This document shows, one piece after another, positions 1 to 7,857 of a DNA stretch of 64,000 nucleotides. Under the pieces are notes generated by a model, which made no database searches, was not told the DNA's origin, and was given only the letters and a program-made list of their open reading frames with translations. The translations under genes were made by a program, and so were the position numbers. Source of the DNA: Legionella spiritensis (GTDB lineage: Bacteria; Pseudomonadota; Gammaproteobacteria; Legionellales; Legionellaceae); contig NZ_LT906457.1 in assembly GCF_900186965.1 (NCBI RefSeq), positions 1,824,501 through 1,888,500 on the forward strand, written 5' to 3'. Each line of letters begins with the position of its first letter. The stretch's first letter is position 1.

Positions 1-1180
1 GATATAATCGGCTTAAATAATCCCGTAACGCCAGATCGGCCATATCCGAAAACGCCTCATCAATGCCGCCGGACTGTCCGTCGTAAATCAGTCCGGAGTA
101 ATTGTTCGTCACGTTATGACTTAATTCATGAGGGATGGTGGTCTGGCTCATCGGGGCAAAATACTCTTCTCCGTTCCCGATCACAATTTGCTGATGAGAA
201 TGGATACGGCCGTTTTCATATTCGGTTCCAATGGCAAAAGCGTTATCCAGATTGGCAACATGAACATACGCCCGAACAGGCAAATCATCGCCGAATGGTT
301 TATCGTCACCGTACAGTTGCTGATACATATCCAGTGTTGTCTGGGCGAAGTACATGGCGTCATTAACAGGAGATAATCCTTCGTTGATCGGCGCATAGCC
401 TCCATCGTCATAATTGACATATTGCGTATGCCTGCTGCAGGGATAGGAAAAAACCGGATATTGATCTTGTGTTGCCGCACTTATCGGAAACAAGTCCCAG
501 TCAAACGCCTTGTTTTGCAGATTCACCACCTCAAAATTACTATTGGCGACCCGACAGGTTCCCCCGGCCACCGTGACATCAAAACGCCCGAGACTGTTGA
601 TCCGGGAATCGGGCTGGCCGTAGTAAAAATCTCCGGAACGCGACGGCAGGCGGATATAGTTCCCTCCGGATCCCTGCCCTACGCGTCGGGTACGTAACGC
701 GTTAAACGCCTTTAACACGGTGCCGTCATTGGCATCAATAATTTTATTGGGGTTAGCCGGTTTATGGTTATCCATAGTGTAGTATTTCACATGGTAAGCC
801 AATCTGGCTTTTTTGTTCCTGATGTAGATCACGGTTTTCAATGTGATGTTCTTGCCACCCCGAGCCGCGATTGTCCTGATCACAGATCCCTTGTTTAAGG
901 CCGGCGTCAGGGAGGATATATCTTTTTCAATGCCTGAAACCATATAACCGCTGTAGGAAATCTTCCCTTTGCTGTGCTCAATAAGTTGATAGCCCCAGAC
1001 CGGTATACCCTTATAAACCACTTGATAACGGCGGTGCCCGTTTTTGTCTTTTACCAGTTGCAACTGATTCTTGAATTGCGTCGCGGCTATTGAAGGCGGT
1101 ATTTTTCCCCAAATTGGCTGGATTTCAGCGGCGTGAACGGTTAAAGGAATCAAGGTTAACAACAATAATGTTTTTTTCAT
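1..1180 (-). CDS. proA: M4 (thermolysin-family) zinc metalloprotease, ProA/Msp-like, C-terminus beyond left edge
   Basis: Read from ATG at 1180 with an AGGACG ribosome site just upstream; about 393 residues lie in the window and the frame stays open to the edge. A signal peptide (about residues 1-18, ending HAA) is followed by an FTP/PepSY-like propeptide region. The zinc site is visible: HELSH at 351-355 and a third ligand Glu375 in GGIDEAFSD, 20 residues after the second His, the thermolysin spacing. Family members are secreted, autoprocessed endopeptidases. In Legionella the type II-secreted ProA/Msp zinc protease has about 540 residues, so roughly 150 residues are missing here. Family assignment is firm; the ProA identity is inferred from overall pattern. 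Confidence 0.9.
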   Translation of the reverse strand, partial: MKKTLLLLTLIPLTVHAAEIQPIWGKIPPSIAATQFKNQLQLVKDKNGHRRYQVVYKGIPVWGYQLIEHSKGKISYSGYMVSGIEKDISSLTPALNKGSVIRTIAARGGKNITLKTVIYIRNKKARLAYHVKYYTMDNHKPANPNKIIDANDGTVLKAFNALRTRRVGQGSGGNYIRLPSRSGDFYYGQPDSRINSLGRFDVTVAGGTCRVANSNFEVVNLQNKAFDWDLFPISAATQDQYPVFSYPCSRHTQYVNYDDGGYAPINEGLSPVNDAMYFAQTTLDMYQQLYGDDKPFGDDLPVRAYVHVANLDNAFAIGTEYENGRIHSHQQIVIGNGEEYFAPMSQTTIPHELSHNVTNNYSGLIYDGQSGGIDEAFSDMADLALRDYLSRLY

Positions 1181-1320
1181 GAAAACGTCCTGTTTCGGCT
1201 CTGAGTGGGATCTGATACTCGTTGCCTGTCATTTTGACTGACGAGTTAAGCGAATAAAAATATTTGCAGTTGTAAAGCGAGTTGTCAACCAATACCGGTT
1301 TCCCGGCAGCCTGCGACCTC

Positions 1321-2043
1321 TTACAGGCAGCACGTTTCGTTTATGACTTTTTCTTCGCCATTTAACTGACTCAGAATAGCCTCATTAACCGGCTTGCTGT
1401 TTCTATGATCAAGGAAAGCTTGCATACCAATTTTACAATATGCCACAAATTGATCGGCGCTACGCGGGATATCATCCGCTTTCTCAAACGCTTCTACCGG
1501 CAAAATATCATAGTTCAGGCAGAGGGATTTCGCATGAAATACCAAATTGGTCAGGATAAGGGTAGGGAAAATTAAAAATCCTGGCCCATCAATGATTTCT
1601 TTCCATACATCGAACCAGAACCCTTTATTTTTATAGAGATTAACCGGATGTATGGCTTTTGGTTTCCTATAATGACACATTTCGGGAGGCTCGTCAGCGG
1701 ATTCGAACCATACAAAAACGTGTGCTTCCCGCGCGATCAATTTTTCAATTAAGTCATCTTCCCTTAAAAAACAGGCGTAATGCAGCAGGGTAAACTTTTT
1801 ATTGTCCATGACATGAATATTAATTTCATCCATCGCAACCAGTTTGGCCGCCACGTCAATTAAACCGGTCTTTATAGCCAATAAGGCAGGAGAATTACCT
1901 AACGACACAGCGTTTAACTCATCTTCACTCATACTGTCTATCAATGCCAGACATGCTTCGGAATCCCTTGCCAGGATGGCTTTGTGAAGCTCGTTGTTAT
2001 TTTCCTCATCGACAGCCCGGGGACTTTGGTGAAAACGATACAT
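1321..2043 (-). CDS. Ankyrin-repeat protein, candidate secreted effector
   Basis: About 240 residues from ATG 2043, preceded by GAGAGAG at 8 nt; an in-frame ATG at 2064 would add 7 residues. Two to three ankyrin-like helix pairs cover roughly residues 15-115, the clearest around TLLHYACFLREDDLIEKLI. The second half is helical, contains hydrophobic segments (FLIFPTLILTNLVF) and matches nothing I recognise. The chain ends in NETCCL, with paired cysteines next to the C-terminus, and has a Glu pair in the last 15 residues. Ankyrin proteins are common among Legionella Dot/Icm substrates, but secretion is only inferred. It lies just downstream of the NTF2-like gene on the same strand and could be co-transcribed. 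Confidence 0.7.
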   Translation of the reverse strand: MYRFHQSPRAVDEENNNELHKAILARDSEACLALIDSMSEDELNAVSLGNSPALLAIKTGLIDVAAKLVAMDEINIHVMDNKKFTLLHYACFLREDDLIEKLIAREAHVFVWFESADEPPEMCHYRKPKAIHPVNLYKNKGFWFDVWKEIIDGPGFLIFPTLILTNLVFHAKSLCLNYDILPVEAFEKADDIPRSADQFVAYCKIGMQAFLDHRNSKPVNEAILSQLNGEEKVINETCCL

Positions 2044-2071
2044 AATAAATTCTCTCTCAATCATTTAATCT

Positions 2072-2467
2072 TTAGCGCACCGAACCTAAATCCCTGTCTT
2101 TTTCCCGCGCCTCACTAAAATGAGTCAACTCCTCGCATGCGACAATCCTGTTATCCTCCAGTGTGAATTGCGCCATCACCTTGCCTTTAACCGGAAAACC
2201 TTCTTTGGTCAGCGCATCGATCAAATGAATGGTCGCAACCCTGTTACCTTCTGCCACCATGGATTTGAAGGTGACAGATAAACGCTCGATGCGTTTGCCT
2301 TGCGCTTTAATATGGGCAATGAAATCCTGAAAATCCAGTTCATGACCATCCACCCACTGCCGATAATTTCTGGAAAAATACAAACCGATGGTTTCTTCGT
2401 CATGGTGTTTTTTTTCAAAAATAACCTCGAACGCTTTTCGTATTATATTTTTATGATTTTCTTCCAT
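2072..2467 (-). CDS. SnoaL/NTF2-like fold protein
   Basis: The start at 2467 has GGAG 8 nt upstream, so the upstream in-frame codons to 2557 are probably not translated; the product is then 131 residues. The pattern of an N-terminal helix, a conserved YFSRNYRQWVDG segment and C-terminal beta strands (VMAQFTLEDNRIVACEEL) fits the SnoaL-like polyketide-cyclase/NTF2 superfamily of small cone-shaped barrels. Members bind small hydrophobic ligands or act as isomerases and cyclases; no catalytic residues can be assigned. It immediately precedes the ankyrin gene on the minus strand and diverges from the phosphoribosyltransferase operon. Substrate is unknown. Confidence 0.65.
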   Translation of the reverse strand: MEENHKNIIRKAFEVIFEKKHHDEETIGLYFSRNYRQWVDGHELDFQDFIAHIKAQGKRIERLSVTFKSMVAEGNRVATIHLIDALTKEGFPVKGKVMAQFTLEDNRIVACEELTHFSEAREKDRDLGSVR

Positions 2468-2582
2468 TTGATGATCTCCATTGTCCTCGAAAAATGGCCA
2501 TTTCATTGGACAGTAATTATGAATTAAACCACCCCTTTTTGCAACAATAGTCAACAATAAGAATTAATTGTAAGCACTAAAC

Positions 2583-2591
2583 TGCTATAAT
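2583..2591 (+). promoter_or_regulatory. Extended -10 promoter element upstream of the phosphoribosyltransferase operon
   Basis: A perfect TATAAT preceded by TG and one spacer base (TGCTATAAT) lies 50 nt before the ATG at 2642. No good -35 hexamer is present at 17 nt, as expected for an extended -10 promoter. It would serve the plus-strand genes from 2642. Confidence 0.5.
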
Positions 2592-2641
2592 TATAAATAA
2601 ACAAAATCATCGGGATGCTTATAAATTAAACAGGAAATACA

Positions 2642-3313
2642 ATGGACAAGTATAGTAATCGCAGAGAGGCTGGTAAATTTCTGGCAAAGCAACTCTCTGA
2701 TTACGCCAACGACCCGGATGTCATCGTACTGGCTTTGCCACGAGGAGGCGTACCCGTCGCTTATGAAGTCGCTAAAGCGCTTTCTGTACCACTTGACGTT
2801 TATATTGTGAGGAAGCTGGGTGTCCCGGGCCACGAAGAGTTGGCTATGGGTGCCCTGGCATCAGGTGGCACCATGATATTCAATGAGGAAATTATCAATA
2901 CACTCTTCATTTCCGAAGACGCAATAAACCAGGTCATTCAGGCGGAAGAAAACGAGCTAAAACGACGTGAACAAATCTATCGAGGAAAGCGACCTTTCCC
3001 TGATCTGAGCAACAAAACCATCATTCTGGTCGACGACGGCATCGCAACCGGCGCCACCATGCGCGCAGCCATTAATGGATTATACAAACAAAACCCCGCT
3101 CGAATTATTATTGCAGTACCCGTCGCCGCTTTATCCACCTATGAGGAAATGTCCGTCCTCGCAGATAGCATAATCTGTCCCCTCAAACCCGTTAATTTCC
3201 ACGCCGTTGGCTTGTGGTATAGCGATTTCTCACAAACCACGGACAAGGAAGTCACCGATTTGCTGGCCAGAGCCCATGAACACTACATTGCCGAGATATC
3301 GACGGAGCGTTAA
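2642..3313 (+). CDS. Phosphoribosyltransferase (type I PRTase family)
   Basis: 223 residues. The PRPP-binding signature of type I PRTases is clear at 130-140 (VDDGIATGATM), and LPRGGVPVA at 32-40 supplies the usual PPi-loop region. Proteins of this subfamily are close to purine PRTases in fold but their substrate is not established. It opens a plus-strand run: the alpha/beta hydrolase starts 9 nt downstream with its own AAGGA, and an erythromycin-esterase-like gene follows. This trio recurs in many bacteria, sometimes with the first two fused, which suggests a shared function, perhaps nucleotide salvage or detoxification. That role is inference. Confidence 0.85.
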   Translation: MDKYSNRREAGKFLAKQLSDYANDPDVIVLALPRGGVPVAYEVAKALSVPLDVYIVRKLGVPGHEELAMGALASGGTMIFNEEIINTLFISEDAINQVIQAEENELKRREQIYRGKRPFPDLSNKTIILVDDGIATGATMRAAINGLYKQNPARIIIAVPVAALSTYEEMSVLADSIICPLKPVNFHAVGLWYSDFSQTTDKEVTDLLARAHEHYIAEISTER

Positions 3314-3322
3314 GGACAAATC

Positions 3323-4006
3323 ATGATAAACCTTTCTACAAACAGGGAGCATGAAACCACCATAACCCTGGATGAGGTAAAGCTTGATGGCATTCTGCAC
3401 ATTCCATCAAAAGCCACAGGACTTGTCCTGTTCGTTCATGGCAGTGGCAGCAGCCGTTTAAGCAGGCGCAACCAATACGTTGCCAGTGTTTTAAACAAAG
3501 CGGGCCTGGCCACTCTGCTATTTGACCTGTTAACGCCCTCTGAAGAATCAATTGATATTTACACACGCGAATACCGCTTTAATATCCCGTTATTGTGCCA
3601 GCGATTAATAGACACCACTCACTGGTGTCTGATTCAGCCTGCCACCAGGCATTTGCAGATAGGTTATTTTGGTTCAAGTACCGGGGGAGGCGCCGCATTA
3701 CTGGCTGCCGCCCGGGAACCTGAATCGGCCAAAGCGATCGTGTCCCGAGGCGGCCGACCCGATCTGGCCGGAGACTATCTTCCACTAGTCAAAACACCTA
3801 CCCTGCTGATTGTAGGCGGGAAAGACGACGTCGTAATAGAGTTGAATAAAACGGCCATGGCCAGGATGAATTGCCCGGTCAAACTGGAAATAGTTTCCAA
3901 AGCCACGCATTTGTTTGAAGAACCGGGCACATTAGCGACGGTCGCCAGGCTGGCCCAGTCCTGGTTTACAACATTTCTGGGCAAGGGGGATAACGTTCAT
4001 GGATAA
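3323..4006 (+). CDS. Alpha/beta hydrolase, dienelactone hydrolase family
   Basis: 227 residues with a complete catalytic set in order: oxyanion segment HGSGSS at 39-44, nucleophile elbow G-S-S-T-G with Ser119, acidic residue near 168-169 in GGKDD, and His196 in ATHLF. No signal peptide is present, so a cytoplasmic hydrolase is expected; the ester or lactone substrate is unknown. The start has AAGGA 7 nt upstream. The 3' end overlaps the next gene by 8 nt, implying translational coupling with the erythromycin-esterase-like protein. Confidence 0.82.
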   Translation: MINLSTNREHETTITLDEVKLDGILHIPSKATGLVLFVHGSGSSRLSRRNQYVASVLNKAGLATLLFDLLTPSEESIDIYTREYRFNIPLLCQRLIDTTHWCLIQPATRHLQIGYFGSSTGGGAALLAAAREPESAKAIVSRGGRPDLAGDYLPLVKTPTLLIVGGKDDVVIELNKTAMARMNCPVKLEIVSKATHLFEEPGTLATVARLAQSWFTTFLGKGDNVHG

Positions 4007-5297
4007 AGATGCCCAACACCATTTAATTCAAATACTGGATAAGAATATACATCCCTTAACGGACAATTACTCATCCCTGCTTGATGAAATAGGCGACAAG
4101 CGGTTTGTGATGATCGGCGAAGCGACGCACGGTACTTATGAATTTTATCAGACTCGTATTGAAATAACCCAGCGGCTCATTAAGGAAAAAGGATTTATGG
4201 CCGTCGCCATTGAAGGAGATTGGCCTTCCGCTTATGGCATTCATCGATTTATCAAAGGAAAGGGCAACAGGACTGACTGGGAAAGCGCGTTAAGGGATTT
4301 CAACAGATTTCCGGTCTGGATGTGGCGTAATTCAACCATCCCGCCATTTATCCAATGGTTGCGCCGCTATAATGACTCTATCAATTCCGCCAGGGAAAAA
4401 ACTGGTTTTTACGGTCTGGATATTTATAGTTTGCAATCCTCCACGCATGCCGTGATTGATTACCTGATGAATGTCGATCCGGATGCCGCCGAACGCGCCA
4501 AAAGCCGTTATGCCTGCTTTGATCATATCAATATTGATCCTCAGTTGTATGGCTATCTTACCAACCTTGGCATAAAAAAATCCTGTATCGACGAAGCGGT
4601 TACCGTTTTGGTTGAACTCCAGCATAATGCGTTTGAATATCTCGGACGCGATGGCATAACCGCGGAAGATGAATATTTTTTTGCCACCCAAAACGCCCGT
4701 GTCGTCAAGGACGCTGAAATTTATTACCGCTCCATGTTTGAAGGGCATGTCTCTTCCTGGAATGTAAGAGATCATCATATGGCTGAAACGCTGAATACGT
4801 TAGCCGCTCATCTGGAAAATAACTTCAAAAAACCGGCCAAAATAGTGATTTGGGCGCACAACTCTCACGTAGGAGACGCCCGGGCAACGGAGATGAGTGA
4901 ACGAGGGGAAATTAATATTGGTCAACTTTTGCGGGAGCAATACGATCAACACGTCTATAGTATCGGATTTTCCACGTACGACGGTTACGTCACCGCAGCG
5001 TCCGATTGGGACCAACCCGCGGAACGTAAAAAAATAAATCCGGGATTACAAGGCAGTTATGAAGACTTGTTTCATCAATTAAGATCCAACAATTTCATTT
5101 TGTTTTTAAACCATAATCTATCTTTGGAACATTATTTGAAAATACCTCGGCTGCAGCGGGCGATTGGTGTCATTTACCGTCCTGAAACCGAGCGTATGAG
5201 CCACTATTTTTTCACGCACCTGACCTATCAGTTTGATTGCATCATTCATTTTGATAACACCAATGAAGTAGAGCCTTTGGAAGTCATAACAGTTTAG
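3999..5297 (+). CDS. Erythromycin esterase family protein
   Basis: 432 residues, the usual length. The family signature GEATHGTYEFY sits at 40-50, with further conserved blocks around VAIEGDWPSAY, FYGLDIYSL and VIWAHNSHVGDA holding the glutamates and histidines of the EreA/EreB-like active site. Characterised members open macrolide lactone rings, but most chromosomal homologues paired with a PRTase and a dienelactone-hydrolase-like gene have no demonstrated drug substrate. Start ATG 3999 lies inside the preceding gene behind a G-rich ribosome site. Macrolide resistance should not be assumed. Confidence 0.85.
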   Translation: MDKDAQHHLIQILDKNIHPLTDNYSSLLDEIGDKRFVMIGEATHGTYEFYQTRIEITQRLIKEKGFMAVAIEGDWPSAYGIHRFIKGKGNRTDWESALRDFNRFPVWMWRNSTIPPFIQWLRRYNDSINSAREKTGFYGLDIYSLQSSTHAVIDYLMNVDPDAAERAKSRYACFDHINIDPQLYGYLTNLGIKKSCIDEAVTVLVELQHNAFEYLGRDGITAEDEYFFATQNARVVKDAEIYYRSMFEGHVSSWNVRDHHMAETLNTLAAHLENNFKKPAKIVIWAHNSHVGDARATEMSERGEINIGQLLREQYDQHVYSIGFSTYDGYVTAASDWDQPAERKKINPGLQGSYEDLFHQLRSNNFILFLNHNLSLEHYLKIPRLQRAIGVIYRPETERMSHYFFTHLTYQFDCIIHFDNTNEVEPLEVITV

Positions 5298-5310
5298 AAC
5301 AACAGGCTCT

Positions 5311-6663
5311 GTGTGTGCTATGATTTTCTATTATGCTCCAAAATCTGGACTATTAGTCATGCTGGAAACGCAAAAAGGATTGTTCGTTACCACAGGTTCA
5401 AACCAGGCTATTGACGCGATCAATCATTTTCACCATCAAATACTGGGGTTTGGAAAACAGGCCGGTGATATCCTAACAGCCGCCAGCGATCACCCGGATA
5501 ACCTGCTCATACAAACCTATGCGGCGATCTTTTATCTGTACGCTCAGGAAAACGAAGCCACGGTTACCGCCGCAGATTATTTGATGCAAGCGGAAAAACA
5601 ATTACATAACGCGAACCGGCGTGAGCAATTGCTTTATCATGCCGCCGTTGCCTGGCAACGCCGTGATTTTGAGTGTGCCATTGCCTTGTTTGCCGCCGTG
5701 ACGGATTTGTTTCCACGCGATACCCTGGCGTTAAAATTTGCCGAGTGGCTTTTTTACTGCCAGGGACAAGCGTACAAGGGGCATCAATACCTGGCTTTGT
5801 GTGAACAATGCGCCGGTGAAAATCAGGACGAATCTCATTTTTTAGCGATGCACTCTTTCGCCCTGGAGCTCAGCGGCCATTACGATAAAGCCAATGATAT
5901 GGCCGAACAGGCCATATCCATGAATCGTCTGACCCCCTGGGCCCATCATACCCTGGCCCACGTATATCTTTTAAAAAACGATATAACAGGCGGTATTAAA
6001 CGGTTGCAAACATTACAAGGAAGCTGGAACGACATTTTACCCCTGTTAAAGGGACACAATACCTGGCATCTTGCTCTTTTTCATTTAGCCTGGCGAGACA
6101 ATGCCGCCGTATCATACCTTTTCCCGGAGATCTTCGGCACCATGCCCGATACGGTATCCGAACAAATCGACGCTATTTCCCTGTTATGGCGCATGGATAT
6201 GGCCGGATTACCACAAGATACCTTGTTCCAGTCCTTACTGCCCCACTTGAAGCAACATCCCTTTGAACATTACACCGGATTCAACAGTGCTCATTTTATC
6301 TATTGTCTGGTAAGAAATGGAGAAATGAAACTCGCCGACACGTCCTTGAAAACTATTGAGGCTCATGCCAGATCGCAGCCCAAGGGCTGCGGCCAAAATC
6401 TCTGGCGCAATCTTGTTTTCCCGTCTTGTAAAGGTATTTATTACTTCGCACAACAGGATTATAAAACGGCACAGGAGACTTTAGCGCCCGTTATTGAAAA
6501 CTACTTGCAAATGGGCGGCAGTGACGCACAAGACGAACTCTTTACGCAAACGTATTTACTCAGTTTGTTACGCACCAACCAAAAAGATAAGGCTTATCAG
6601 TTTTTTAATCGCTATTTAAAACATTACCAGAATACACCTCTGGCAGAAAACTGGTTTTCTTAA
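5311..6663 (+). CDS. Tetratricopeptide-repeat protein (TTC38-like)
   Basis: About 450 residues; GTG 5311 and ATG 5320 are alternative starts and neither has a strong ribosome site. The protein is an almost continuous alpha solenoid of TPR-like helix pairs (for example AWQRRDFECAIALFAAVTDL and ALELSGHYDKANDMAEQAI). Overall order resembles the TTC38 family found in bacteria and eukaryotes. There is no signal peptide or membrane segment, so a cytoplasmic scaffold or peptide-binding role is likely. It begins 13 nt after the esterase-like gene, so it probably belongs to the same transcript. Partners are unknown. Confidence 0.75.
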   Translation: MCAMIFYYAPKSGLLVMLETQKGLFVTTGSNQAIDAINHFHHQILGFGKQAGDILTAASDHPDNLLIQTYAAIFYLYAQENEATVTAADYLMQAEKQLHNANRREQLLYHAAVAWQRRDFECAIALFAAVTDLFPRDTLALKFAEWLFYCQGQAYKGHQYLALCEQCAGENQDESHFLAMHSFALELSGHYDKANDMAEQAISMNRLTPWAHHTLAHVYLLKNDITGGIKRLQTLQGSWNDILPLLKGHNTWHLALFHLAWRDNAAVSYLFPEIFGTMPDTVSEQIDAISLLWRMDMAGLPQDTLFQSLLPHLKQHPFEHYTGFNSAHFIYCLVRNGEMKLADTSLKTIEAHARSQPKGCGQNLWRNLVFPSCKGIYYFAQQDYKTAQETLAPVIENYLQMGGSDAQDELFTQTYLLSLLRTNQKDKAYQFFNRYLKHYQNTPLAENWFS

Positions 6664-6677
6664 CAAGGAAAGACATT

Positions 6678-7208
6678 ATGAAATATTTATTACCCGTAGT
6701 ACTCTCATTAGTCTGTAGTGCAACCGTTGTTGCAGCATCAACGTCTGATTTTGTAGTTTGCAAAAGCACGTATGCCTTATGCACGACTGCAAAATGCGCT
6801 CCCGTAGCCGGTAAAAAAGATTTGGTATCATGTCATTGCGACGTCAAAACAGGATACTCTGCTTCGCAGCAACCTTGCCAGGGCCTGAAAAAAATCGGGG
6901 GGGAGATATCAGTTTATTCGCGTTATTATCCGGTGCGCAGTTATGCCGTCTGTACCAACAAACGCCCCTGGGCATGGTGTCTTGACAAACCCTGCCTGGT
7001 TGACAGGCAAAATCCATCCAAGGCAACTTGCACATGCTCTCTGGTCAAAAATCTCGGTGATTACGTCATTGTAACCGATAAAAAAAGCGCATCAACATGC
7101 ACGACCGGTATCATATCATCAGCGACCGTGGAACAAATTACCCAAATAACGGACTTTTTAAAAACAACACAGGAATTGCCGCCCGACCCCATTAAGGTAT
7201 TAAAATAA
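6678..7208 (+). CDS. Cysteine-rich exported protein, paralogue of the product at 25503-26057
   Basis: 176 residues with AAGGA before the ATG and a clean signal peptide (about 1-20). Twelve cysteines follow in the mature part, six at 28, 35, 40, 52, 54 and 67. The paralogue near 26 kb has its first six cysteines at exactly the same residue numbers, and both carry TYALC and a PWA-x-CLD-x-PCLVD block followed by CTC. I recognise no characterised family. An even number of cysteines and export suggest a disulfide-stabilised periplasmic or secreted protein. It is the last gene of the plus-strand run beginning at 2642, 14 nt after the TPR gene. Confidence 0.72.
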   Translation: MKYLLPVVLSLVCSATVVAASTSDFVVCKSTYALCTTAKCAPVAGKKDLVSCHCDVKTGYSASQQPCQGLKKIGGEISVYSRYYPVRSYAVCTNKRPWAWCLDKPCLVDRQNPSKATCTCSLVKNLGDYVIVTDKKSASTCTTGIISSATVEQITQITDFLKTTQELPPDPIKVLK

Positions 7209-7260
7209 AAGGGGGGTAATTGGTTAATTTTTTACAGATAGCAAAATAATTGCGCGGATT

Positions 7261-7350
7261 GCAGGTTGGGCCCCTGGCCCAACACCCTCAGGAAATAAGC
7301 TGGAGCGTTATGCTAACCAACCATTTTTTTGAGCCAAGGACTCAACCTGC
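7261..7350. repeat. 90-bp palindromic element with two mini-hairpin arms
   Basis: Ends are perfect 8-bp inverted repeats (GCAGGTTG at 7261-7268, CAACCTGC at 7343-7350). The match extends imperfectly to about 24 bp, and each arm folds on itself, for example GTTGGGCC/GGCCCAAC at 7265-7283. It sits in the convergent gap between the Cys-rich gene and the small orphan. It could be a REP/BIME-like repeat or a bidirectional transcription-stop structure. No second copy was found in the window. Confidence 0.55.
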
Positions 7351-7374
7351 CCAAAAACACGTCCTGGTTATTTA

Positions 7375-7743
7375 TTAATGAAAGACCGTATCCGGATACT
7401 TCAAAGTTTGTTCACCAATGGCCTCCAGAAACTGTGCCGCAAGATCTTCGTATTTAACAAGTCCACTATATAATGTGAGATCGTCAACTATCTGCTTGAT
7501 AGCTCCATCCCGGTAATTCCGTATATATAATTTATCTTCAAACTGATCGGATTGACAGTCCAGTTCTGATAAAAAAATCCGTGCTGTTTGCATATATTTT
7601 TCTATCAAACCTCCAGCCTGATTCAAGCCGGCAAAAAAACCAAGATTTAGTGAAGCACTTCGAATCGCCTCATCTAATACAACAATTTGTTTATTCCAGT
7701 AATCATTTAATTTCCTTTCAGTTTCTGATTTTTTAAATTTCAT
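7375..7743 (-). CDS. Small helical protein of unknown function
   Basis: 122 residues, starting at ATG 7743 with GAGG about 7 nt upstream. It is predicted mainly helical, with no signal peptide, membrane segment or cysteine pattern (one cysteine), and a slightly acidic C-terminal half. I recognise no domain. It lies alone on the minus strand, downstream of the SLC13 gene and followed by the palindromic element. The good ribosome site and amphipathic sequence argue that it is a real gene. Confidence 0.55.
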   Translation of the reverse strand: MKFKKSETERKLNDYWNKQIVVLDEAIRSASLNLGFFAGLNQAGGLIEKYMQTARIFLSELDCQSDQFEDKLYIRNYRDGAIKQIVDDLTLYSGLVKYEDLAAQFLEAIGEQTLKYPDTVFH

Positions 7744-7857
7744 TTTTCATTCCTCAAATTAACATTTTTTGAGGAATATATAGGTAAATTATTAAGAAAA
7801 TATTAACTTCTAATAAAAATATCGTCATTCGCCAAAGGAGAAATTAAGTCATAAAGC

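Noticed and set aside
3999-5297. Claim of macrolide resistance from the erythromycin-esterase-like gene
   Set aside because: The family is broad, and the conserved cluster with a PRTase and hydrolase has no proven drug substrate.
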